A stretch of DNA of 13,882 nt from Emcibacteraceae bacterium (GCA_016763335.1 JAESUD010000151.1:1-13882), one strand, 5' to 3'. Numbered from the stretch's first letter, positions 1 through 7,084 are shown. Numbers and translations: made by a program. The notes: a model not told the origin generated them from the letters alone.

Positions 1-1
1 A

Positions 2-874
2 ATGGCGTTTTGGAATGTAGCGCATAATGTTGGTGGGGGATTGGTTTGCCCGCTTGCCTTCCTCGGCGTAGCAATATTTGCTGATTATCATGCAGTGTTT
101 TATTTCCACGGCATAATTGCGCTTGTCATTGCGGTATTTATATATTTTACAGTGCGCGATACCCCGCAATCACAGGGGCTGCCAACGATTGAAAATTATC
201 ATCAAAGTTATCCCACAGCATTTGAATATAAGGAAAGTCATGAAAAAGAGTTTTCAACAAAGGAAATATTCTTCGAATATGTTTTAAATAATAAGCTTCT
301 TTGGGCGATCGCGGTTGCCAATGCGTTTGTTTATTTGGTGCGGTACGGCGTTCTTGATTGGGCTCCAACATATTTGAGCGAAGTTAAACAATTTTCTTTC
401 GAAGATACCGGTTGGGCGACGGCTTATTACGAATGGGCGGCGATACCGGGGACAATTATATGTGGCTATGTGTCGGATAAATATTTTAGAGGGTGTCGGT
501 CACCTGTTTTGGCCATTTTCATGACGATTACTATGGTTTGTGTGATTGTTTACTGGCTTAATCCGCCAGGCAACCCCACACTTGACCTTATAATGCTTAC
601 GACGATTGGGTTTTTCATATATGGCCCGGTGATGTTAATTGGTTTATTTGCCCTTGACCTTGTTCCCAAAAAGGCAGCAGGCACTGCTGCAGGCTTTACG
701 GGGTTATTTGGTTATGTCGGCGGTTCAGTTGCCGCCAATGTCGGTATTGGTTACATGGTTGATACCGCAGGATGGGACGCGGCCTTCATGCTTATTATAG
801 GGGCATGCGTCATGGCAATAATTCTTATTTCATTCACGATGAAAGCCGAGAGGCGCGTTAATTCGGAAAATTAA
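2..874 (+). CDS. glpT: Glycerol-3-phosphate:phosphate antiporter, 5'-truncated by the window edge
   Basis: Inner-membrane major facilitator protein of the organophosphate:phosphate antiporter family, which imports sn-glycerol-3-phosphate in exchange for phosphate. The visible 290 residues begin at the family signature WNVAHNVGGG (residues 4-13). In E. coli GlpT (about 450 aa) this lies near residue 160, so the first third of the gene is outside the window and the Met at base 2 is almost certainly internal. The segment RDTPQSQGLP (52-61) and the block VYLVRYGVLDW (110-120) match GlpT closely. Arg114 corresponds to the substrate-binding Arg269 of E. coli and His8 to His165. The block PKKAAGTAAGFTGLFGY is also GlpT-like. 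About seven hydrophobic helices are visible. The homologous UhpT and GlpT families are similar, but the motifs here favour GlpT. The gene is followed directly by a short ORF and probably has no role in the polysaccharide locus. Confidence 0.9.
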   Translation: MAFWNVAHNVGGGLVCPLAFLGVAIFADYHAVFYFHGIIALVIAVFIYFTVRDTPQSQGLPTIENYHQSYPTAFEYKESHEKEFSTKEIFFEYVLNNKLLWAIAVANAFVYLVRYGVLDWAPTYLSEVKQFSFEDTGWATAYYEWAAIPGTIICGYVSDKYFRGCRSPVLAIFMTITMVCVIVYWLNPPGNPTLDLIMLTTIGFFIYGPVMLIGLFALDLVPKKAAGTAAGFTGLFGYVGGSVAANVGIGYMVDTAGWDAAFMLIIGACVMAIILISFTMKAERRVNSEN

Positions 875-1057
875 ATGATTAAAAATATTTATTTCTTATT
901 TATAAGTTCTGGACTTTTACAAGGATGTTCAGAGCAGGCCGGGAAAAATTATCCGCCGTCAATAAGAATTTACATTGAATTTTTACTAATAAAGCCGACA
1001 AATATTGTTCGAAATAATATATTTAAATCGAAAAAAAATGACCAATTCTCCGCATAA
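875..1057 (+). CDS. Short ORF with lipoprotein-like start; possible gene remnant
   Basis: This 60-codon ORF starts immediately after the glpT stop codon (TAA then ATG), with GGAAAA a few bases upstream as a weak ribosome site. The first 18 residues look like a lipoprotein signal: Lys3, a hydrophobic stretch, then the lipobox-like LLQGC with Cys18. The sequence after about residue 30 has no recognisable domain, and the last 29 codons lie antisense to the end of the sugar transferase gene. GlpT genes are often followed by secreted glycerophosphodiester phosphodiesterase genes. The ORF could therefore be the 5' stub of a lost exported protein, but nothing beyond the signal supports a specific family. 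It may also be a chance ORF. Confidence 0.3.
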   Translation: MIKNIYFLFISSGLLQGCSEQAGKNYPPSIRIYIEFLLIKPTNIVRNNIFKSKKNDQFSA

Positions 1058-2418
1058 TAGACATCATACTTAACTCTGTTTTCCATTTTATCGACGGTAT
1101 CGGTAATGCCGCGATAGCCATTTATTTGTGCCCAACCGGTAATGCCAGGCTTCACACGGTGACGTGCGAAATAACCATCAATGACTTTAGCGTAATCTTC
1201 GTTATGATCAACGGCATGGGGACGGGGCCCGACGAGTGACATGCTGCCGTTTAATACATTAATAATTTGCGGCAATTCATCAAGACTGGTTTTTCTGATA
1301 AATTTTCCTAGTCTTGTAATCCGTGGGTCGTTTTTGACGGCTTGATGGGTTTTTTCTTCTTCGACTACTTGATGTGTCATTGAACGAAATTTATAAATTT
1401 CAAAAATTCTATTATTATAGCCGTATCTTTTTTGCTTAAAAATAACGGGTCCAGGACTTTCCATCCATATAAGTGCCGAAATAATCAACATTAAGGGACC
1501 AAATATTATTAAGGCTATAATTGAAAAAATAATATCTTCTACTTTTTTTATAAATATCATCCAGTCGGAAAATGGCGTTCTGACAATCTCAATCATTGGC
1601 ACACCTATAAAATGATTGGTTGATGGTTTAAAAGGCATTCTAAAACCAACCAAATCAGAACTCAGGTAGATATGAACCGGTAATTCACGTAATTTTCTGG
1701 CAATATTATATAACCGCTCATCAGCGCTCCAGGGAAGGGTGATGATAACGTCGTCGATTTTATGATTGCGAATATACCTTTGGAGGTCATTAAGATTACC
1801 TAAAACCGGGTAACCGCACGCCTCAGGCCCGGTTCTTTCAAGGCGGTCATCAAATATGCCCATGATATTATTAAGCTTTGGGTATTCGTTATCTATTTTT
1901 TCTATAAGCATTTCTGCGCGGCGATCACTGCCGATAATAATGACATTCCTGGCAAAGAGTTTATTTTTTGTCATAAACTTAATTACATAAAAGCCTAAAA
2001 CTCTGCCGAATATAATGAGAAAAACAGAACTTCCAATAAAATAATATACCCATGTTTTATTGAAATAATCAGTCACATTAAGTGAATAAGCGATAGATAT
2101 AAACAAACAGAAGGCCGTCGCAAGCACAACTATAATTTTTGTAATATTCTGAAATGGCGTTATAAAAGCCTCAAAATTATAGAGATTAGCAAAGTGTGAT
2201 AATGACCATGAACAAAAAAGTACAAATATTAAGGCTGTGGAATAAATTTTTGAATTTATAATGGAAAAATCATTAATCAGATAATAGCATATTGCCCCAC
2301 TCAATATAATCCACATACCATCAAAAACAACATAAAGCCCCGTAAGAACGGCATGCGAGATTGGTATGTTTTTTACAGTGCTACTTTCTTTACTGATATT
2401 TAGTTGCTCGTTTGGCAA
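970..2418 (-). CDS. Undecaprenyl-phosphate sugar-1-phosphate transferase (WcaJ/ExoY family), EPS-initiating enzyme
   Basis: Polyprenyl glycosylphosphotransferase of 482 aa, the usual length for the long WcaJ-type form. It transfers a sugar-1-phosphate, most likely glucose-1-phosphate from UDP-glucose, onto undecaprenyl phosphate at the inner membrane. Four N-terminal membrane helices span about residues 23-145. A Rossmann-like CoA-binding-3 domain follows (NVIIIGSDRRAEM, 158-170), then a hydrophobic membrane segment (about 291-320) and the catalytic domain. Catalytic-domain motifs are YKFRSM (342-347), TSLDELPQ with the Asp380-Glu381 pair (377-384), GPRP (397-400) and GITGWAQINGYRG (425-437). 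The start is TTG at 2416-2418: an in-frame TAA lies directly upstream, and AAGAG sits 9 bases before it on the minus strand. It is transcribed away from the other EPS genes across the control region 2419-2877. The sugar specificity is inferred from family resemblance and from galU in the window. Confidence 0.92.
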   Translation of the reverse strand: MPNEQLNISKESSTVKNIPISHAVLTGLYVVFDGMWIILSGAICYYLINDFSIINSKIYSTALIFVLFCSWSLSHFANLYNFEAFITPFQNITKIIVVLATAFCLFISIAYSLNVTDYFNKTWVYYFIGSSVFLIIFGRVLGFYVIKFMTKNKLFARNVIIIGSDRRAEMLIEKIDNEYPKLNNIMGIFDDRLERTGPEACGYPVLGNLNDLQRYIRNHKIDDVIITLPWSADERLYNIARKLRELPVHIYLSSDLVGFRMPFKPSTNHFIGVPMIEIVRTPFSDWMIFIKKVEDIIFSIIALIIFGPLMLIISALIWMESPGPVIFKQKRYGYNNRIFEIYKFRSMTHQVVEEEKTHQAVKNDPRITRLGKFIRKTSLDELPQIINVLNGSMSLVGPRPHAVDHNEDYAKVIDGYFARHRVKPGITGWAQINGYRGITDTVDKMENRVKYDVYYAENWSFFFDLNILFRTIFVGFISKNSM

Positions 2419-2613
2419 TTAATTATACTCTTTAAATGTTATTATTCTGCTATTTTGATCTCAAATTGAGCGTATCTTATTGTCTGAAAATGAATAAGCG
2501 ATTAATACTCTTATATTTTTATCGTTCAATAAAAAAAAGTTTAATTATTTGTTAATATTTTTGAAATATTTATATTAAATTGACGAGAAATAATATAGTA
2601 TCTGCTAGTTAAG

Positions 2614-2643
2614 TTGACAGGGCATCAAAACAGTAAATTTAAT
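2614..2643 (+). promoter_or_regulatory. Candidate sigma-70 promoter
   Basis: TTGACA (2614-2619) is a perfect -35 box. It is followed after 18 bases by TTTAAT (2638-2643), five of six matches to TATAAT. It would start a transcript near 2650 with a leader of about 225 bases before the sorted-protein gene. The surrounding DNA is so AT-rich that chance -10 boxes are common, so the perfect -35 is the main support. Confidence 0.35.
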
Positions 2644-2750
2644 AAGTGTACCATATTAGGATTGATAAGGGAAAACTGTTAAATAATTTTACAAATGCAA
2701 ATTTCAGTATATTGTTTATGTTTTATAACCCATTGATTTTAAATAATAAA

Positions 2751-2788
2751 ACCATGTTGGCACGGTAATTGCTAGTTATGAACATGGT
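2751..2788. repeat. Inverted repeat framing the sigma-54 promoter
   Basis: ACCATGTT (2751-2758) and AACATGGT (2781-2788) are perfect 8-base inverted arms separated by 22 bases. The sigma-54 -24/-12 elements occupy the spacer and the right arm lies over the predicted transcription start. It could be an operator for a repressor or modulator. It could also be a chance repeat. Confidence 0.5.
2758..2773 (+). promoter_or_regulatory. Sigma-54 (RpoN) promoter of the sorted-protein gene
   Basis: TGGCAC-GGTAA-TTGCT matches the RpoN consensus TGGCAC-N5-TTGCW at every specified base. The invariant GG (2759-2760) and GC (2771-2772) are 10 bases apart, as required. The predicted start is about 2783-2785, giving a leader of roughly 95 bases to the ATG at 2878. 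Other TGGCAC copies in the window (near 1596, 6846, 7430, 6988 and 7858) lack a correctly spaced GC and lie inside genes. This is therefore the only good match, and it sits in the right place and orientation. Sigma-54 promoters need an enhancer-binding activator. In PEP-CTERM systems the known candidate is PrsR with its kinase PrsK, neither of which is in the window. Confidence 0.82.
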
Positions 2789-2862
2789 ATTTCGGGAAAA
2801 AATAATGCCCGATAATTAAGATTTAGATAATAAATATTAATAATAAATATAGTAAAAACCGT

Positions 2863-2868
2863 TAAGGA
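2863..2868 (+). promoter_or_regulatory. Ribosome binding site of the sorted-protein gene
   Basis: TAAGGA lies 9 bases ahead of the ATG at 2878 and fixes that start. The downstream residues form a normal signal peptide. Confidence 0.7.
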
Positions 2869-2877
2869 ACGTAAGTC

Positions 2878-3402
2878 ATGTTTAAAAAAATTTCTATTGT
2901 ATTGAGTTCTCTTGCAATTACACTGCTGCTAGCCGTATCTGGTGCAAACGCAGTGCCTGTTACGCCATCCTTCTTTGATAGTTACACCAGCGGTATTCTA
3001 ACTGGTGGTGCTTCTGTTAACGATGTTTATTCATTCGAGGCCGGTGCAGACACTAATCTGTCATTCGGAATAAGTGTAAATCATCCAAATGCTGTAGGTA
3101 CTTTTAGTATTGCTAATATGGTTTTGACTTGGACTGATGCTGGTGGTTCTGTCATGTATAATGTGACGGATGCATTCGGTGTAATGAATAGTAACCCGTT
3201 CCCAGTATTTTTCCATGCTCTTATGGATGGTGCTTCAGGAATGTTGACTGTTGTTGGTACGGCCCTAACTAATGGTGGTAGTTATTCACTTACTGTTGCT
3301 GCTGTTCCTCTTCCACCTGCTGTGATTGCTTTCTCGACTGCAATGCTTGGTGTTGGGTTCCTAGCGCGTCGCAGAAGAAAAAAGAAAGCTGTATTTGCTT
3401 AG
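2878..3402 (+). CDS. Secreted protein with VPLPP (PEP-CTERM class) exosortase sorting tail
   Basis: A 174-residue exported protein. Residues 1-25 form a Sec signal peptide (Lys3-Lys4, hydrophobic core, cleavage after ANA). The mature part (26-140) is rich in Gly, Ser, Thr, Asn and Val with almost no charged residues, and looks like a beta-rich domain of no family I recognise. The C-terminus is the three-part signal of PEP-CTERM/VPLPA proteins: VPLPP (143-147), a hydrophobic helix (about 148-163), and RRRRKKK (164-170) with a four-residue tail. In this class an exosortase of the EpsH/Xrt family is thought to cut at the motif. The protein is then released or anchored together with exopolysaccharide. 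The gene stands alone between its sigma-54 promoter and a strong terminator, so it is expressed separately from the export operon downstream. Its exact role is unknown; a matrix or floc/biofilm protein is an inference from the class. Confidence 0.88.
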   Translation: MFKKISIVLSSLAITLLLAVSGANAVPVTPSFFDSYTSGILTGGASVNDVYSFEAGADTNLSFGISVNHPNAVGTFSIANMVLTWTDAGGSVMYNVTDAFGVMNSNPFPVFFHALMDGASGMLTVVGTALTNGGSYSLTVAAVPLPPAVIAFSTAMLGVGFLARRRRKKKAVFA

Positions 3403-3428
3403 AAGCTTTATTTGCTTAATAAATTTCT

Positions 3429-3467
3429 GAAAGAGGTGCTAATTATATTTAGCACCTCTTTCTTTTT
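3429..3467 (+). terminator. Rho-independent terminator after the sorted-protein gene
   Basis: A perfect 14-base-pair stem (3429-3442 with 3449-3462, core AGAGGTGCTAA) has a 6-base loop and is followed by five T residues. It lies 26 bases after the stop codon and isolates the gene from the operon downstream. Confidence 0.93.
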
Positions 3468-3522
3468 GTATTTCACAAAATAGTACATAGAGTATTCATT
3501 TACATTCAGTGATATAGTTTTG

Positions 3523-3554
3523 AAAACAGGGAGGAGTTATCTTCCTGTTTTTTT
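3523..3554 (+). terminator. Second, weaker terminator-like hairpin
   Basis: AAAACAGGGAG (3523-3533) pairs with CTTCCTGTTTT (3541-3551) with one G-T wobble over a 7-base loop. The run of T continues to 3554. Because the A-rich left flank mirrors the T-rich right flank, it could work in both directions. It forms a tandem backup with the hairpin at 3429. Confidence 0.6.
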
Positions 3555-3722
3555 GTTTGGACTTCGTTTTTTGATTTTAATTATTGAAAACAAAAGTAAG
3601 TGTATGTTTTGCAAATAAATTTTAATAATGTTACTTAGTAAATGTTAATTATTTTATTTTATAACTACAAAAATATATTATAACTTGTTGAAACTCGTAT
3701 AAATGAACTGGTTGAATTTTCG

Positions 3723-4286
3723 ATGAAACACATATCATTATTAATGACTGTAATTTTCAGTATAACATTGGCAGCTCTACCTGTCTCTGCGCAAACCATG
3801 GATGGTTATACTTTAAACCCCGGTGATGAACTCCACATATCAGTATGGCGCGAAGATACGCTTGATAAAGAAATCACAGTGCTTCCAGATGGCCTCATTA
3901 CTTTTCCATTAATTGGAAGTGTTAGTGTGGTTGGTGTTTCAAGTGTAGAACTGGAAAAAATCATTGAAGATAAGCTCGCAGAAACAATACCCGGCGCAGA
4001 GGTTACTGTGCTTGTGTTATCAGTAAGCGGAAACCGTGTATATGTAATAGGGAAAGTTGTTAGGCCCGGCGAATTTATCATGAGTTCACAAATGACTATT
4101 GCACAGGTTCTCAGTTTAGCAGGGGGACTTGACCGTTTTGCTAATGGCGGGAGCATAAAAGTGCAAAGAATTGAAAAAGGTAAAGTCACATATTTTGAAT
4201 ATGATTACGGTGATCTTCTTTCCGGAAAAAATATAGCATCAATGAGCTTCATCTTAAAAGCCGGTGACGTTGTAATAGTACCATAA
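3723..4286 (+). CDS. Wza/ExoF-like polysaccharide export protein, short form
   Basis: A 187-residue exported protein with a Sec signal peptide (residues 1-23, cleavage VSA|Q). A Poly_export domain follows (about 28-100, opening YTLNPGDELHISVW). The last third carries an SLBB domain (about 104-155, GKVVRPGEF at 110-118 and AQVLSLAGGLDRF). Proteins of this family form the periplasmic and outer-membrane exit channel for capsular polysaccharide and EPS. The protein ends soon after the single SLBB domain and lacks both the lipobox cysteine and the C-terminal outer-membrane helix of E. coli Wza. This is the compact form seen in exosortase-associated EPS loci. The ribosome site is weak, with no clear purine-rich box before the ATG. 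It opens a four-gene run (3723-7897), and the barrel protein downstream may supply the outer-membrane part. Confidence 0.9.
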   Translation: MKHISLLMTVIFSITLAALPVSAQTMDGYTLNPGDELHISVWREDTLDKEITVLPDGLITFPLIGSVSVVGVSSVELEKIIEDKLAETIPGAEVTVLVLSVSGNRVYVIGKVVRPGEFIMSSQMTIAQVLSLAGGLDRFANGGSIKVQRIEKGKVTYFEYDYGDLLSGKNIASMSFILKAGDVVIVP

Positions 4287-4298
4287 AATAATAAATTA

Positions 4299-4305
4299 AA
4301 AGGTG
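4299..4305 (+). promoter_or_regulatory. Ribosome binding site fixing a GTG start
   Basis: AAAGGTG ends 7 bases before GTG at 4313. No ATG with a better site lies nearby, and the GTG start gives a complete signal peptide. Confidence 0.65.
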
Positions 4306-4312
4306 AATTCCT

Positions 4313-5458
4313 GTGTCTAAAAATATATTAAAAATAAACAAGAAAAAAATATTTGCAGTTAATAAAGCGTTTTTAATTGGTGTCAGTACCCTTGGTCTGC
4401 TGGCTAGTCAAAATGTTTATGGTGCTGAAAGTGATATAGAAATTGGTTTGACAGCGGAAGGTTCATACGATGACAACCGTTTTTTAAGCACGACAAATAA
4501 ACAGGCAGTTTATGTATTTCGCATTAACCCATCGGTTAATCTAATAATAGAAGACGAGGGATCGCAGTCTATTTTTACCGTGACAAGTTCATACGCACTT
4601 TCTTCGGATCAGTTAATACAGCAAGACCGTTTTACATATGGTGCTAGATATGTAGGAAATTATCAATTTGAATATAATAGCCTTAACCTTGGCGCCGGCT
4701 ATAACCGCCAATCATTATTTGATACAGAGTTTGATGATACGGGTGTTTTTAATACAGACGCGGTGTTGGATAGGGGCGATGCCTCAATCGGTTTACAGTT
4801 TAATTTAAATGAGAATTGGAATTTACGGCTTGCCGATAATTTCCAAGTTATGAATTATTCAACTGCAGTTTTTGACGATTTCTGGAGTAATAATGCCACT
4901 ATTGGCCTGGATGTTGATGTGAATGAAAAAACATCGTTAGTTCAAAATTTTTCTTATTTACGATATCAACTTGATAACCCATTAGTGCAACCACTTAATA
5001 GTTACAGTTACCTCGCGGGGATAAGTCATGATTTATCCGAGAATACCAGTATAACAATCACGGGTGGTGCCTCTCGTTTTAATGGGTCATATCGTTGGAG
5101 CGCCGTTGCAGAAATTACCCATGAACTTGAAAATAATCAATTATCACTTAGGGCGGCTCGTGAATTGATGCCAAGTGGTCTTGGTGGATTGAGGCAATCT
5201 GAATCAATTTCCTTCGACACAAGTTATAATTACTCTGAAAGTACAAATTTTGGCCTTACAGCATCACGGCGCCGCACGAAAGACCTGAATGATTTTATAC
5301 AGCTGAGTAACGAATTTATTGGACTTAGCCCATGGGTAAGTGTTGAAGTAATTAGAGATTTGCGTGTTCGCTTAAGGTATCAACTTAGGCGTCAGAGAAT
5401 TGGCATGACAAATGATTGGGGCGTTTCAAATACGTTCTTTGTTTCGATCGAATATTAA
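4313..5458 (+). CDS. Outer-membrane beta-barrel protein of the EPS export operon
   Basis: A 381-residue protein starting at GTG. A long basic N-terminus (Lys-rich, residues 3-18) and a hydrophobic core lead to a signal cleavage near VYGA|ES (about residue 38). The mature part is a series of alternating polar and hydrophobic strands. It is rich in Asn, Ser, Tyr and Arg, with repeated strand-turn units such as LTAEGSYDDNRF and the closing strand NTFFVSIEY with a C-terminal aromatic Tyr. These are outer-membrane barrel traits. Position between the export protein and the chain-length protein matches the barrel proteins of exosortase (XrtA/PEP-CTERM) EPS loci, which are sometimes annotated as BBP2-like or PEP-CTERM outer-membrane proteins. 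It probably forms or assists the outer-membrane exit for the polysaccharide. The assignment rests on composition and context more than on a sharp motif. Confidence 0.8.
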   Translation: MSKNILKINKKKIFAVNKAFLIGVSTLGLLASQNVYGAESDIEIGLTAEGSYDDNRFLSTTNKQAVYVFRINPSVNLIIEDEGSQSIFTVTSSYALSSDQLIQQDRFTYGARYVGNYQFEYNSLNLGAGYNRQSLFDTEFDDTGVFNTDAVLDRGDASIGLQFNLNENWNLRLADNFQVMNYSTAVFDDFWSNNATIGLDVDVNEKTSLVQNFSYLRYQLDNPLVQPLNSYSYLAGISHDLSENTSITITGGASRFNGSYRWSAVAEITHELENNQLSLRAARELMPSGLGGLRQSESISFDTSYNYSESTNFGLTASRRRTKDLNDFIQLSNEFIGLSPWVSVEVIRDLRVRLRYQLRRQRIGMTNDWGVSNTFFVSIEY

Positions 5459-5470
5459 AGGCTGCGTTAA

Positions 5471-7057
5471 ATGGAATATACAGAAGCAGAATTAACCTTA
5501 AGAGATTATTTCACCATTCTAAAGCGGCGGTATCTTTACTTAATTATACCGTTTGTTGCGGTTCTGTTGGTTAGTATCGGTGTTTCCGTGTTTATGGCAC
5601 CAGTATATCAGTCTACGGGCACTATTATGGTTGAATCACAACAAATACCGGATAACTTTGTTCAGTCAACTGTGACTAGCTATGCAGATGAACGTATCGG
5701 TATTATTACCCAACGGGTAATGATCCGCGAAAACCTTCTCCGTATTATTGATAAATTTAATTTATTTGGTAATGATAGAAGAAGCGTACCCGCATCGCAA
5801 CTCGTTCAGCGTATGCGAAACATGGTTAATGTCGAAATTATCAGTGCCAATGTTCAAGGACAGCAAAATAACGGACGCACGGCAATTGCTTTTAAAATCT
5901 CGGTTGAACATAGTCAATCCAACCTTGCCTTTAGTGTCGCCAATGAATTTGTGACATTGTTTCTTGATGAAAATCTTAGAAACCGCATTTCTCGGGCTTC
6001 AGAAACAACTGATTTTCTAAATAACGAAGTTCTCAAACTGAAGGATGAACTGGAAACAATCGAAAATCAGGTAGCTGGATTTAAACAAGAAAATAGTAGT
6101 GCGCTTCCAGAGCATCTTGCACTACGAATTAATCAACGCGAAAGAGCTATCCAAGCAGCAGAAAATATTGAACTTTCCATAAAAACTCTGGAATCACAAA
6201 AAAGTGTTCTTGAAATTGACCTATCGTCTATTTCTTATAATTCCGGTAACGGCACTGGGGCAATATCATTAAATCCTGAACAGGAACTCGCAAAGTTTGA
6301 GGCGCAGTTGCGTGAAAAGTCAACTATTTATGGTGCTTCACATCCGGATATAACATCTTTAAATCGCAAAATAACTCAATTGAAAGCGACAGTCGCAACA
6401 GGAGATCATTTAAATGAAACTACTGACTTGTTGGTAGGTGATCCTGTTTCTGCCAAAATACGGGCAAGACTTAATTCGATTGATGATACAATTTTAAGTC
6501 AAACCGCTCTGAAGAAAGAAATTGAACAAAATATTATTACCCTCGAGGAAACAATAATTCAGACCCCCCAAGTTGAACGAGGGTTAAGAGCTCTTAATCG
6601 TGGTTATGAAAATGCGGTAGAGCAATATGAGAGTATAAAAGCGAAGTTGATGGACGCACAGCTTTCAGAAAGTTTGGAAGAAGAGAAAAAAGCAGAACGG
6701 TTCATCGTACTTGAACCTCCAGTACTCGCAGAAACTCCCATACGACCGAACAGAAAAAAAATATTTGTCCTTGGAATAATACTTGCTATCGTATCTGGTG
6801 TTGGAGCCATATTTTTAATTGAAATGATTGATGGCAGTGTATATGGCATGGCACGTTTAACAGAAGCAGTTCAGCAACAACCATTGGCCAATATTCCTTA
6901 TATTGAAACATGGGATGAGATAACGAAAAATAAAAACCGTATAAAAATATTTGCTGGATTTTCTGTGGCAAGTGCGGTTTGTGCGTTGGCACTTATACAT
7001 TTTCTGTATTTACCATTAAATATTTTCTTTTTTAAAGTAATGTCGAGAATAAGTTGA
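5471..7057 (+). CDS. Wzz/GNVR-type polysaccharide chain-length determinant
   Basis: An inner-membrane polysaccharide co-polymerase of 528 residues that sets EPS chain length and bridges polymerase and export channel. The Wzz domain starts at residue 8, with the first membrane helix at about 22-43 followed by PVYQSTGTIMVES (44-56). A long coiled-coil periplasmic part (about 170-410) includes YGASHPDI (287-294), a hallmark of the exosortase-type GNVR proteins. The proline-rich PPVLAETPIRPNR (416-428) precedes the second helix (430-450). The C-terminus is unusual for plain Wzz: a cytoplasmic stretch of about 40 residues is followed by a third hydrophobic segment (493-521). There is no kinase domain; the kinase is the next gene. 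AAAGG overlapping the previous stop codon (5457-5461) is the ribosome site, and the gap to the barrel gene is only 12 bases, so the two are co-transcribed. Confidence 0.92.
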   Translation: MEYTEAELTLRDYFTILKRRYLYLIIPFVAVLLVSIGVSVFMAPVYQSTGTIMVESQQIPDNFVQSTVTSYADERIGIITQRVMIRENLLRIIDKFNLFGNDRRSVPASQLVQRMRNMVNVEIISANVQGQQNNGRTAIAFKISVEHSQSNLAFSVANEFVTLFLDENLRNRISRASETTDFLNNEVLKLKDELETIENQVAGFKQENSSALPEHLALRINQRERAIQAAENIELSIKTLESQKSVLEIDLSSISYNSGNGTGAISLNPEQELAKFEAQLREKSTIYGASHPDITSLNRKITQLKATVATGDHLNETTDLLVGDPVSAKIRARLNSIDDTILSQTALKKEIEQNIITLEETIIQTPQVERGLRALNRGYENAVEQYESIKAKLMDAQLSESLEEEKKAERFIVLEPPVLAETPIRPNRKKIFVLGIILAIVSGVGAIFLIEMIDGSVYGMARLTEAVQQQPLANIPYIETWDEITKNKNRIKIFAGFSVASAVCALALIHFLYLPLNIFFFKVMSRIS

Positions 7058-7084
7058 ATTTTAGGAACGTGAAAGGGACTCCAA

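Larger units (their letters stand above)
2419..2877. other. Divergent intergenic control region
   Basis: This 459-base, very AT-rich stretch without a gene separates the sugar transferase (-) from the sorted protein (+). It holds a candidate sigma-70 promoter (2614-2643), a strong sigma-54 promoter (2758-2773) inside an inverted repeat (2751-2788), and a small inverted repeat TCGGG/CCCGA (2792-2796 and 2808-2812) in the predicted leader. Two copies of TAATAAATAT lie at 2828-2837 and 2841-2850, and a ribosome site at 2863-2868. A wider inverted pair AACAGT/ACTGTT (2629-2634 and 2675-2680) might be an activator site but is too short to be sure. No convincing promoter for the minus-strand gene was found. 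Confidence 0.6.
3403..3722. other. Intergenic region with tandem terminators
   Basis: This 320-base AT-rich gap holds two terminator-like hairpins (3429-3467 and 3523-3554) in its first half. The second half must contain the promoter of the export operon, but no clear sigma-70 or sigma-54 match is visible. TTGCAA at 3609-3614 and TATAAA at 3698-3703 are isolated half-sites without partners at proper spacing. No small ORF with a ribosome site was seen. Confidence 0.55.

Noticed and set aside
2436..2464. Minus-strand promoter TTGAGA-N17-TAACAT for the sugar transferase
   Set aside because: The predicted start near 2429 would cut into the AAGAG ribosome site at 2428-2432, and the -10 box matches only four of six bases.
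3806..4189. Minus-strand ORF of 127 codons opposite the export protein gene
   Set aside because: It is a shadow frame of a well-supported gene, with Ser/Thr-rich composition typical of antisense reading and no ribosome site or motif.
6846..6862. TGGCAC as another sigma-54 site, also near 1596, 6988, 7430 and 7858
   Set aside because: None has GC at the required spacing and all lie inside genes.
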